Shown: one piece after another, positions 1 through 6,581 of the stretch | Numbering within the stretch: position 1 is the stretch's first letter | How the letters are laid out: the number at the start of each line of letters is the position of its first letter | From: Bacillota bacterium | Lineage (GTDB): Bacteria; Bacillota; Clostridia; Lutisporales; Lutisporaceae | Length of the DNA: 13,491 nt | Direction of reading: 5' to 3' | Assembly (NCBI GenBank): GCA_023405875.1 | Contig: JAEXXN010000331.1 | Coordinates: 1-13,491 of the forward strand | Notes under the pieces: generated by a model | What the model saw: the letters and a program-made list of their open reading frames with translations, nothing else | Databases searched by the model: none | Told to the model about the DNA's origin: nothing | Program-made: the position numbers and the translations under genes

Positions 1-109
1 AAATATGATATATGCTGCGAATGATATAGTAAGGTAAAAATTATTATAGGCTGTAGCTGAAGAAATCCTGCAAGTGTACAAGCTTATTGAAGGAGGGGAT
101 CATGTAAAC

Positions 110-421
110 ATGAGGCGTAAAACAAAAAAACTGACAGCGGCAAAAGAAAAAGTGATCGCTGACTTGATGAAAAAGTACCAGTTATGCTACGATGACGCAA
201 GGCTGCTTTTTACCAAAGCTTTGTATATAACCCGAAAATATGAAGCAAGCTTATATGAGGTGTCAGGTATTATAATGGGGGCTTGGGAAGGCAGTATATA
301 CACGGCGGAAAAGAGCTGCGACAGTGAGCCCCTATATACCTTTGATGAATTTATGCGTCTTTTTATGGAAGAAATAAATAAACCTGTGATGAAGGACGTA
401 GAATCGAGGTGGCAAGATTGA
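110..421 (+). CDS. Small hypothetical protein, first gene of a two-gene unit
   Basis: This is a protein of 103 residues that I do not recognise. It opens with a very basic stretch (MRRKTKKLTAAKEK) followed by predicted helical sequence with a central hydrophobic part (about residues 45-62), and it has an acidic second half. There is no signal peptide, clear membrane segment or metal-binding cluster, so it is probably a small cytoplasmic protein. The frame stays open upstream to a GTG at 74, but ATG 110 is preferred because AGGAGGGG at 91-98 lies 11 bases before it and nothing similar precedes 74. Oddly, the same ribosome binding site is followed even sooner by ATG-TAA at 102-107, a start directly followed by a stop in another frame. 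The gene overlaps the next one at its stop codon, so the two are probably translated together. Function is unknown. Confidence 0.6.
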   Translation: MRRKTKKLTAAKEKVIADLMKKYQLCYDDARLLFTKALYITRKYEASLYEVSGIIMGAWEGSIYTAEKSCDSEPLYTFDEFMRLFMEEINKPVMKDVESRWQD

Positions 422-645
422 CTGAAAGCTGTAACAAAGCGGCAGCTGACCTGTTAGGTTATACGACCCTTAAGCTTAAAGTTTTACAGGTAGCGGCCCA
501 AGAGCTGCTGGATACCTGGAAAGAGAACGAGGATGCCGGTGAATATGCCCCGCTTGAGCAGGCTATGGACCGCTTGGAGGAAGCAATGAAAAAGACAGCA
601 GGTGGAAAAAAGAAGAAGGATATCCATACAAGTCCCAAAAAATAA
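418..645 (+). CDS. Small hypothetical protein, coupled to the preceding gene
   Basis: This is a helical, charged protein of about 75 residues that I do not recognise. The middle (LKLKVLQVAAQELLDTW to MDRLEEAMKK) reads as amphipathic helices, and the tail is a lysine-rich stretch ending in SPKK, which could contact nucleic acid, though that is only inference. I chose the TTG at 418: it overlaps the preceding TGA in the four bases TTGA, and GAGGTGG at 406-412 lies five bases before it, the usual arrangement for translational coupling. An alternative GTG at 409 would add three residues but overlaps that ribosome binding site. The terminator at 664-707 follows 18 bases after the stop, so this is the last gene of the unit. 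Function is unknown. Confidence 0.55.
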   Translation: MTESCNKAAADLLGYTTLKLKVLQVAAQELLDTWKENEDAGEYAPLEQAMDRLEEAMKKTAGGKKKKDIHTSPKK

Positions 646-663
646 GATTTGATTTTATGAATT

Positions 664-707
664 AAAAACCCCGTTACAGCAAAATTGCAGTAAACGGGGT
701 TTTTTTG
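664..707 (+). terminator. Intrinsic terminator of the two-gene hypothetical unit
   Basis: The arms AAAAACCCCGTT (664-675) and AACGGGGTTTTT (693-704) pair perfectly. The stem continues inward as AC/GT and GC/GC around an A:A mismatch, with a loop of AAAATT. The 3' arm runs into seven T residues (700-706). It is correctly placed 18 bases after the stop at 645. Confidence 0.9.
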
Positions 708-718
708 TTTGATTTTCT

Positions 719-771
719 AAAAAATAAAAAAGGCTTCCATTGAAGCATTTTAACAATCAATGAAGCCTTTT
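719..771 (-). terminator. Intrinsic terminator of tRNA-Pro (minus strand)
   Basis: Read on the minus strand, AAAAGGCTTC (771-762) pairs with GAAGCCTTTT (737-728). ATTG/CAAT pair further in, next to one bulged base. The 3' arm leads into a T-rich tail (the complement of the A-run at about 719-731). It begins nine bases after the encoded CCA end of the tRNA, so it fits termination of the tRNA transcript. Confidence 0.85.
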
Positions 772-779
772 ACTTTCAA

Positions 780-856
<77 letters not shown>

Positions 857-870
857 AAGCTACATTACTT

Positions 871-899
871 ATAATATAACGAAATGCATTTATTGTCAA
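871..899 (-). promoter_or_regulatory. Promoter of tRNA-Pro (minus strand)
   Basis: On the minus strand there is a perfect -35 box TTGACA (899-894), a spacer of exactly 17 bases, and a -10 box TATTAT (876-871). The -10 box ends 14 bases before the mature tRNA 5' end at 856. This is a near-consensus vegetative sigma-A promoter, typical of a stable RNA gene. Confidence 0.9.
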
Positions 900-1002
900 T
901 AGAATTTGGTTCCAAAAAACTATCTTTAAAAGGTAAAATAGGCTTGCTTATAGAATATACTTATTAAAGTGCAAATTAAATATGATTATGGAGGTACTCT
1001 AT

Positions 1003-2616
1003 ATGAAGCTTACATTTTGCGGCGCCGCAGGTACTGTGACCGGCTCCTGCCACCTTCTGGAAACTGAGCACAGCAAAATACTTCTGGACTGTGGAATGTT
1101 CCAGGGAGGCAGTGAAGCCGATGAAATGAATTTTGAACAATTTAATTTCATTCCTTCTGAAATCGATATTCTGATACTATCTCATGCACATATTGATCAC
1201 AGTGGAAGAATACCTCAGCTTGTAAGCCGGGGCTTCAAGGGAAAAATAATAGCTTCTGCTCCGACCCATGAGCTATGCAAAATAATGCTTCCGGACAGTG
1301 CTTTTATCCAGGAATCTGAAGCAGAATGGCAGAGCAGGAAAAGGCAGCGTGCGGGAAAATCAGCCGTTGAACCGATGTATACAGTCAAGGATGCTGAGGC
1401 GGCATTGGAATTGTTCCAATCTGTCGACTACAACAGGCTGCTCAATATTGACACCAATATTTCCATACGGTTCAAGGATGCCGGGCATATACTGGGATCA
1501 TCAATAATTGAAATGTGGGTAAGAGAAAAGGGTGAGGAATTCAAGCTTGTTTATTCAGGAGATCTTGGAAACAGAAATGTCCCTATTATGAATGACCCTA
1601 CCGTAATTGACGATGCCGACTATGTTATAATGGAGTCTACTTACGGAGACAGGCTGCATAAAGGGCTTGAAGACAAGAATATTGCCTTGCACGATATTAT
1701 CGTTGATACAATAAGCAGGAATGGAAATGTAGTTATACCTTCCTTCGCAATAGAAAGAACACAGGAAATACTTTATATGCTCAATATGCTTATGGAGGAT
1801 GAAAATTCAAAGCTAAGGCATGTACCGGTATATGTAGACAGCCCTTTGGCTATCAATGCGACCAGGATATTTCAGAGCTTCCTGCCATATTTTGATGAGG
1901 ACGCTCAGAAGCTTATCAAAACAGGGGACAATCCTTTTGATTTCCCAAATCTTATTTTTACTCAGACTGCCGAAGAATCCAAGGCTATCAATGCCTCAAA
2001 GGAGAGCAGCATAATAATATCCGCCAGCGGTATGTGTGAAGCCGGCAGGATAAAGCACCATCTCAAGCATAACCTGTGGCGCGAGGAATCCAGCGTGGTA
2101 TTTGTCGGCTACCAGGCCAGGAATACTCTTGGACGAAGAATAAAGGACGGAGAAAAAACCGTTAAGATATTCGGTGAAGAAATCGGAGTCAGATGCAGGA
2201 TACACTCTATAGAAGGCTTTTCAGGACACGCTGATCAGAAGGGCTTGCTTGACTGGCTCGGAGCCTTTGCGAAAAAGCCCAAGAAGGTTTTTCTGGTCCA
2301 TGGAGAGGAAGAAGCCTTGAAAGCCCTTTCGCTGCTGATACAGGATCAACTGGGGATACCTAATGAAATTCCCGCAGTAGGGCAGGCCATAGAACTGACT
2401 GCTGCTTCAGACAGAAAAATCGTTGCTGAAAGGCCTAAGCTCAGTAAGGACAGCGTGATAAAAACTCTGAACGCATTAAGGAGCGATGTGGCAAAAACAC
2501 TGGAGAATACTGAACACCGCCTGTCTGAAGACGATTATGTCAAAATTGATGCTTTGATGTATATGCTTGAAAAGCTGCAGGATAATATTTCCGAATTGAA
2601 AAAGGAAATAAGCTGA
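1003..2616 (+). CDS. Beta-CASP metallo-beta-lactamase fold hydrolase, probable RNA-processing nuclease
   Basis: The protein has 537 residues. The N-terminal metallo-beta-lactamase domain carries the zinc motif HAHIDH (H61, H63, D65, H66), with further ligands at H162 (AGHILGS) and D187 (SGDLG). ESTYGDR at 211-217 leads into the beta-CASP domain. ASGMCEAGRIKHHL (341-354), GFSGHAD (405-411, H409) and VHGEEEA (432-438, H433) complete the beta-CASP/RMMBL signature. The family includes CPSF-73-like and Thermus TTHA0252-like RNases, so endo- or exonucleolytic RNA cleavage in the cytoplasm is expected. It is not RNase J, whose motifs differ. Residues after about 450 form a charged helical tail. I start at ATG 1003, not ATG 982, because GGAGGT (990-995) lies seven bases upstream and the conserved fold begins directly with MKLTFCGAAG. 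No strong promoter was recognised upstream. Confidence 0.92.
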   Translation: MKLTFCGAAGTVTGSCHLLETEHSKILLDCGMFQGGSEADEMNFEQFNFIPSEIDILILSHAHIDHSGRIPQLVSRGFKGKIIASAPTHELCKIMLPDSAFIQESEAEWQSRKRQRAGKSAVEPMYTVKDAEAALELFQSVDYNRLLNIDTNISIRFKDAGHILGSSIIEMWVREKGEEFKLVYSGDLGNRNVPIMNDPTVIDDADYVIMESTYGDRLHKGLEDKNIALHDIIVDTISRNGNVVIPSFAIERTQEILYMLNMLMEDENSKLRHVPVYVDSPLAINATRIFQSFLPYFDEDAQKLIKTGDNPFDFPNLIFTQTAEESKAINASKESSIIISASGMCEAGRIKHHLKHNLWREESSVVFVGYQARNTLGRRIKDGEKTVKIFGEEIGVRCRIHSIEGFSGHADQKGLLDWLGAFAKKPKKVFLVHGEEEALKALSLLIQDQLGIPNEIPAVGQAIELTAASDRKIVAERPKLSKDSVIKTLNALRSDVAKTLENTEHRLSEDDYVKIDALMYMLEKLQDNISELKKEIS

Positions 2617-2673
2617 TGTTTAATCAGTATATTATTCATCCTCTCTCACAAAATATTCTGAGGAGGGAATAAT

Positions 2674-3264
2674 ATGCTGAATACATTTAAAAACGAAGAG
2701 CTTGTCAAGGTCCAGGGTAAAATATACCCTGTTGTCGGCGGCAGGCTCAGGCTGGCACATGATGAAAACAAAAACCTTTCCATTGAGACCAGCGTTGTGC
2801 AGTACGGAGAAGAAGCTACGGTGATCCAGGCCTCTGTCAGAACTGAAAAGGGAACCTTTACAGGTCTTGGTAATGCATCAGTCAAAAGGGACCGGGTACT
2901 TTCAAATGCTATCCTGGAATTGGCCGAAACAAGAGCAATTGCAAGAGCTCTGCGCTTTGCCGGCTATGGAGTTGAGTACACAGGCTTTGAAGAGGTTGGG
3001 GACGCAAAGAATGCGTTGCCCCGGGAAGATACTTCGGGGGAAGAGCTTCCAAAGAAAGCTGAGGGTGCGACAAAAGCTCAGATAAGCACCATCTTTTCCA
3101 TAGCCAAGAATCTCAATATTTCAAATGACGAATTAAGGGAGCTCATACAGGACAAAACGGGAAAAAGCTTCAGCAAGGATCTCTCGAAAAGCGACGCAAG
3201 CCAGATTATCAGTTTTCTTAAGGAGAAAGTGGCTGCCGATAGCAGTGAACCAAAACTAATGTAG
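2674..3264 (+). CDS. Hypothetical protein resembling phage-type single-strand annealing/binding proteins
   Basis: This 196-residue protein has no named function I can assign with certainty. Residues 10-105 show the pattern GKIYPVV..RLRL, then IETSVVQYGEEATVIQASV, GTFTGLGNASV and AETRAIARALRFAGYGVEY (84-102). I recall this pattern from uncharacterised phage and plasmid proteins thought to resemble Rad52/ERF-type single-strand annealing proteins; that is memory, not a search. A poor-complexity linker (about 106-130) joins a second helical module (132-185: ATKAQISTIFSIAKNL to IISFLKEKV), a type of tail also seen in such proteins. There is no signal peptide or membrane segment. AGGAGGG (2661-2667) sets the start. 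The gene lies 57 bases after the beta-CASP hydrolase with no terminator between, so the two are probably cotranscribed. No other phage genes are nearby. Confidence 0.75.
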   Translation: MLNTFKNEELVKVQGKIYPVVGGRLRLAHDENKNLSIETSVVQYGEEATVIQASVRTEKGTFTGLGNASVKRDRVLSNAILELAETRAIARALRFAGYGVEYTGFEEVGDAKNALPREDTSGEELPKKAEGATKAQISTIFSIAKNLNISNDELRELIQDKTGKSFSKDLSKSDASQIISFLKEKVAADSSEPKLM

Positions 3265-3272
3265 ATTTTTTA

Positions 3273-3309
3273 AAAAAGTACACTACTTTAAAAGGTAGTG
3301 TACTTTTTA
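3273..3309 (+). terminator. Intrinsic terminator after the hydrolase/annealing-like pair
   Basis: AAAAGTACACTAC pairs with GTAGTGTACTTTT. The stem continues inward through T-G, T-A and T-A to a very short A-rich loop, and the 3' arm ends in a T-run. It begins eight bases after the stop at 3264. The 5' arm is preceded by TTTTTT (3266-3271), so it could also work in the other direction. Confidence 0.85.
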
Positions 3310-3317
3310 AATAAAAA

Positions 3318-3345
3318 TTGACAGTAAGAAGGATAATTCTATTTT
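3318..3345 (+). promoter_or_regulatory. Candidate distal promoter for the liv operon
   Basis: A perfect TTGACA (3318-3323) is followed after 16 bases by TATTTT (3340-3345), a weak -10 box. It sits directly after the terminator and about 190 bases before livK. The -10 box lies inside the inverted repeat at 3334-3356, which would suit repression. The assignment rests on the -35 match alone and is tentative. Confidence 0.4.
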
Positions 3346-3356
3346 GTGTAGAATTA
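3334..3356 (+). repeat. Perfect inverted repeat, operator-like, upstream of livK
   Basis: TAATTCTA (3334-3341) and TAGAATTA (3349-3356) are perfect reverse complements separated by seven bases (TTTTGTG). The 23-bp dyad has the size and symmetry of a site for a dimeric repressor and overlaps the -10 box of the candidate promoter at 3318-3345. It has no T-tail, so it is not a terminator. I do not recognise a known operator sequence in it. Confidence 0.5.
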
Positions 3357-3417
3357 AATAGACTAGTATTTGTAAGGTTTAAACTATTCTGATTATTAAA
3401 TTTTATGGCCATCAAAC

Positions 3418-3448
3418 TTGTAATTTTCTATAAATATATATATATAAT
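3418..3448 (+). promoter_or_regulatory. Candidate proximal livK promoter with a CodY-like box
   Basis: Bases 3422-3436 (AATTTTCTATAAATA) match 12 of 15 positions of the CodY consensus AATTTTCWGAAAATT. They lie between a possible -35 TTGTAA (3418-3423) and a perfect -10 TATAAT (3443-3448), a spacer of 19 bases that is longer than ideal. CodY senses branched-chain amino acids in low-GC Gram-positive bacteria and often controls their transporters, so the placement makes sense. The surroundings are very AT-rich, so a chance match is possible. In the rest of the 3310-3531 leader I see no T-box or riboswitch core. Confidence 0.35.
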
Positions 3449-3531
3449 TATACAATAGGAGTATTAAACAGTATAAAAGAGGAGAGGAGGCTTTAAGTAA
3501 TAAATCAATAAAATTTAGGAGGAGGATTTTT

Positions 3532-4706
3532 ATGAAAAGAAAAGCTTTAGCATTATTTTTGGTTTGTTTGTTTGTTGTTTCTATTGGGTTGACGGGTTGT
3601 GCGCCACAGGCTGCTGAACCATCTGCACCGGCCGCAGGAGATACAATAAAGGTCGGCTGGATGGGCTCACTGACAGGTGACCAGGCAGTATGGGGCAGTG
3701 TGAGTTAAATACAGTAAAGATGCTTTTTGAAGAGCTCAATGCAAAAGGCGGAGTTCTTGGAAAGCAGCTGGAGGTAATAGGCTACGATACAAAGGGTGAC
3801 CCTCAGGAAGCTGTTAATGTTGCAAAGAGGCTTACCGGACAGGATAAAGTCGTTGCAATATTAGGACCAAACGCCAGCGGTAATGCTATACCGATAGCGC
3901 CTGTGCTTGAGCAGGCAAAGGTTCCGGACATTGCTACAGTTGCAACTAACCCCAAGGTTACAGTACTTGACGGGAAAGTAAAGCCCTACAACTTCAGAGT
4001 ATGCTTCATCGATCCATACCAGGGCGCAGTTGCTGCAGGATATGCTTCTGATATATTGAAGTTCAAGAATGCTGCTATACTTTATGATGTAGGCGATGAT
4101 TATTCACAGGGCCTTACACAGTACTTTGAAGAGTACTTTGTGAAGAAGGGCGGTACAATAGTAGCTAAGGAAGGCTTCAAATCCGGAGACGTTGATTTCA
4201 GGCCGCAGCTTTCCAAAATCAAGGCTGCTAACCCGGATGTCATATTCATGCCTTACTTCTTCAAGGAAGTTGCTTTAAGTGCAAACCAGGCAAGAGAGCT
4301 TGGAATTACAGCTGCATTGATGGGCGGCGACGGCTGGCCGTCAGAACAGCTTATAAGCATGGCTGCTGATGCTGTAAACGGTTCCTTCTTCGTAAACCAC
4401 CTGGACTATGACGATCCTGAAGTACAGGATTTCAAAACAAGATACAAAGCAAAGTACAGCAAGGATGTTGAGCTTAACGGCTACCTGGTGCACGATGCAG
4501 TTCTGATGCTTGTGGATGCTTTGAACAGGGCAGGGGAAGCCAACTCGGAAAAGATAACCCAGGCACTGGAAACTACAGACATAAAGGGTATAACAGGAGC
4601 AATAAAGATAGGTAAGGATACACATAACCCGGAAGGCAAAGATGCAGCTATATTAAAGATAGTTGACGGCAAATATGTATTCCAGCAGAAGTTCGCCGCA
4701 GAATAG
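3532..4706 (+). pseudogene. livK: livK-type ABC transporter substrate-binding lipoprotein, frame broken by an apparent 1-base deletion
   Basis: AGGAGGAGGA (3517-3526) precedes ATG 3532. The first frame encodes a lipoprotein signal with lipobox LTGC (Cys23), a PA-rich linker and the mature start IKVGWMGSLTGDQAVWG, then stops at TAA 3706-3708. The rest (NTVKMLFEELNAKGGVLGKQL to the end at 4706) continues in the -1 frame. Adding one G to the GGGG run at 3692-3695 restores one reading frame of 391 residues, the usual size of the periplasmic-binding-protein type I (Leu/Ile/Val-binding, Peripla_BP_6) family. The repaired protein would sit outside the membrane, lipid-anchored, and deliver a branched-chain or related amino acid to LivHMGF. 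The downstream frame has no other damage, so a sequencing error or very recent mutation is more likely than old decay. Translation from ATG 3690 would lack the signal peptide. Confidence 0.85.
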
Positions 4707-4728
4707 ACTTTAAATATTAACTAAGTGA

Positions 4729-4764
4729 ATATAGAGCAGAAGGTGATATCCTTCTGCTCTATAT
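4729..4764 (+). promoter_or_regulatory. Intercistronic stem-loop between livK and livH
   Basis: ATATAGAGCAGAAGG (4729-4743) and CCTTCTGCTCTATAT (4750-4764) form a perfect 15-bp stem with the loop TGATAT. No T-run follows, so it is not a standard terminator. It ends five bases before the livH ribosome binding site. Such hairpins after binding-protein genes commonly stabilise the upstream mRNA or weaken readthrough, giving more binding protein than permease; here that is inference. Confidence 0.75.
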
Positions 4765-4784
4765 ATATCAAGGAGAGGTAGATA

Positions 4785-5669
4785 ATGACACAATTCTTTC
4801 AACAATTTATTAATGGTCTTTCCATAGGCAGTGTATACGCTTTAATGGCTGTTGGATACTCTCTGGTGTACAGTATAATGAATTTCAGTAATTTTGCCCA
4901 CGGCGGAGTAATAATGTTCGGGGCATATTTCGGATTCTTCTTTCTTACACTGTTCAGATTCCCTTTTCCTTTAGCATTTATTGCGGCTGCGGTATGTACT
5001 GCGGTATTGGCGCTGCTCATTGAAAGAGTTGCCTACAAACCGCTGAGGGAAAGAAAAGCGCCATTTTTGTATTTTATTATTTCTGCCATGGGTGCATCAA
5101 TATTCCTGGAAAACCTGGTTATAGCAATTCCAGCCATTGGCCCCACCTTCAGGACCTATCCCGAGATATTCAGCAAGCAGCCCTTCAAGCTTGGGGAGCT
5201 GGCCGTCGGAAGGCTGGATACCATGATATTCGTCATATCGGCTTTATGTCTTATATTATTGATATATGTTATTGACTTTACTAAAATCGGTAAGGCAATT
5301 CAGGCAACATCGTACAACATCAAAGCCAGTGCCCTGATGGGAGTCAACACAGACTTTATAATAGTTGCGATATTTCTTATGGGAGGACTTCTTGCAGGTG
5401 TCGCCGGAGTACTGTTTGGAATGAAATATACAGTGTATCCTCAGATAGGCATCATAACCAATAAATCCTTCATAGCAGCTGTATTCGGCGGGTTGGGAAG
5501 CTTACCCGGAGCAGTAATCGGCTCTGTGCTGCTTGGGCTTATAGAAACCTTTACTGCAGGATACCTTTCATCTCAATATAGGGATCTTATTGCATTTGTG
5601 CTGTTAATTGCCGTTCTGGTAGTCAGACCCAGCGGTCTTATGGGCAAGACTACCGAAGACAAGGCATAA
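4785..5669 (+). CDS. livH: Branched-chain amino acid ABC transporter permease LivH
   Basis: This 294-residue integral membrane protein has about eight hydrophobic segments. It carries the family features NGLSIGSVYALMAVGYSLVY near the start, MNFSNFAHGGVIMFGAY (32-48) and the cytoplasmic coupling loop FIAAVFGGLGSLPGAVIG (229-246), which docks onto the ATPases. It ends with the common RPSGLMG motif (281-287). With LivM it forms the heterodimeric channel across the cytoplasmic membrane. The start is set by AAGGAGAGG (4770-4778). It follows the hairpin at 4729-4764, and livM starts 14 bases after its stop. The HAAT family also carries urea and other amides; nothing here points to urea genes, but the exact substrate cannot be read from the permease. 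Confidence 0.95.
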   Translation: MTQFFQQFINGLSIGSVYALMAVGYSLVYSIMNFSNFAHGGVIMFGAYFGFFFLTLFRFPFPLAFIAAAVCTAVLALLIERVAYKPLRERKAPFLYFIISAMGASIFLENLVIAIPAIGPTFRTYPEIFSKQPFKLGELAVGRLDTMIFVISALCLILLIYVIDFTKIGKAIQATSYNIKASALMGVNTDFIIVAIFLMGGLLAGVAGVLFGMKYTVYPQIGIITNKSFIAAVFGGLGSLPGAVIGSVLLGLIETFTAGYLSSQYRDLIAFVLLIAVLVVRPSGLMGKTTEDKA

Positions 5670-5683
5670 GGGGGAGGATGAAT

Positions 5684-6580
5684 ATGGGCAACGAATATAT
5701 AGTAGGCATACTGACCCTGGCCGGCATAAATCTTATGACTGTACTGGGGCTGTCACTGCTCACAGGCTTTACAGGTCTTTTCTCCTTCGGGCATGCAGGC
5801 TTTATGGCAATCGGCGGCTATACTACGGCAATGATGACAGTGAATTTTGGCTTGCCTTTTATACCGGCGCTTATGATAGGAGGACTTGCTGCCGCTGCAG
5901 TAAGTGCATTGATAGGAAAGCTTACCCTGAACCTGAAGGGTGACTATTTCTGTATTGCCACACTGGGCTTCGGAGAGGCTATCAGGCTTATTCTTGACAA
6001 TGTTCAGGTTTTCGGAGGCGCCAGAGGCTGGCCGGGAATACCGTATTATACTAATATCTGGAATGTAATCGGAATAAATATAATTGCAATAATTGTGCTT
6101 GCCAATCTCATACGCTCACGCCACGGCAGGAACATGATAGCCGTTAGAGAAGAAGAGCTTGCTTCTCAGATAATAGGCATAAATGTTTTCAAGTACAAGC
6201 TCACATCCCTGATGCTGAGCGCTGCCTATGCTGGAATTGCCGGCGGACTTATGGGACACTACATGACCTTTCTCCAGCCCAAGATGTTCAGCCTTGCAAA
6301 ATCTACAGAGCTGACCATCATAGTTATATTCGGAGGGTTGGGAAGCTTGTCGGGAAGTGTACTCGGCGCTTTGGTGCTTACCTCACTGCCTGAAATATTA
6401 AGGGCATTCTCCCAGTGGAGGCTTGTATTCTACGGATTGGCAGTTATATTCATTATGATATCAAGGCCTGAAGGCCTGATGGGCGGCTACGAGCTGACCC
6501 CTTCCAGCATGAAAAAGCTGTACAGAAGAATCATGTCCAAGCGTGAAGAGAAGCTTCAGGGTGCAGGAGGAGGTAAGTGA
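5684..6580 (+). CDS. livM: Branched-chain amino acid ABC transporter permease LivM
   Basis: This 298-residue polytopic membrane protein is the partner of LivH. Visible family motifs are GLSLLTGFTGLFSFGHAGFM (22-41), LKGDYFCIATLGFGEAIRLI (84-103), GGARGWPGIP (111-120) and the ATPase coupling loop IFGGLGSLSGSVLGA (215-229). It ends with RPEGLMGG and a basic, cytoplasmic tail. I start at ATG 5684 because GGAGG (5673-5677) lies six bases upstream, while the in-frame ATG 5678 touches that site. Bases 6335-6348 are identical to livH bases 5490-5503 (GGGTTGGGAAGCTT) in the coupling loop, in keeping with the common origin of the two permeases. It is shorter than Escherichia coli LivM, as usual for this branch. 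Confidence 0.94.
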   Translation: MGNEYIVGILTLAGINLMTVLGLSLLTGFTGLFSFGHAGFMAIGGYTTAMMTVNFGLPFIPALMIGGLAAAAVSALIGKLTLNLKGDYFCIATLGFGEAIRLILDNVQVFGGARGWPGIPYYTNIWNVIGINIIAIIVLANLIRSRHGRNMIAVREEELASQIIGINVFKYKLTSLMLSAAYAGIAGGLMGHYMTFLQPKMFSLAKSTELTIIVIFGGLGSLSGSVLGALVLTSLPEILRAFSQWRLVFYGLAVIFIMISRPEGLMGGYELTPSSMKKLYRRIMSKREEKLQGAGGGK

Positions 6581-6581
6581 T

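Noticed and set aside
982..1002. ATG 982 as the start of the beta-CASP hydrolase
   Set aside because: GGAGGT at 990-995 would lie inside the coding region and is ideally placed for ATG 1003, where the conserved domain begins.
3310..3531. T-box or amino acid riboswitch before livK
   Set aside because: I looked for the conserved T-box core (AGGGTGGNACCGCG) and for a GC-rich structured leader, and found neither. The region is AT-rich with only the two short sites reported.
3686..3710. Programmed -1 frameshift in livK
   Set aside because: The site TGG-GGC is not a canonical X-XXY-YYZ slippery heptamer, no clear stem-loop follows, and binding proteins of this family are not known to use recoding. 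It is kept only as a minor alternative.
3690..4706. ATG 3690 as the true start of an independent gene
   Set aside because: The encoded protein would lack the signal peptide and first strand of the binding-protein fold, both of which are present just upstream in the other frame. There is only a partial ribosome binding site (AGGTGA at about 3675-3680). A frame break in one gene explains the data better.
5490..6348. Shared 14-base string GGGTTGGGAAGCTT in livH and livM as a mobile or regulatory repeat
   Set aside because: Both copies encode the same GLGSL coupling-loop motif of paralogous permeases, which explains the identity.
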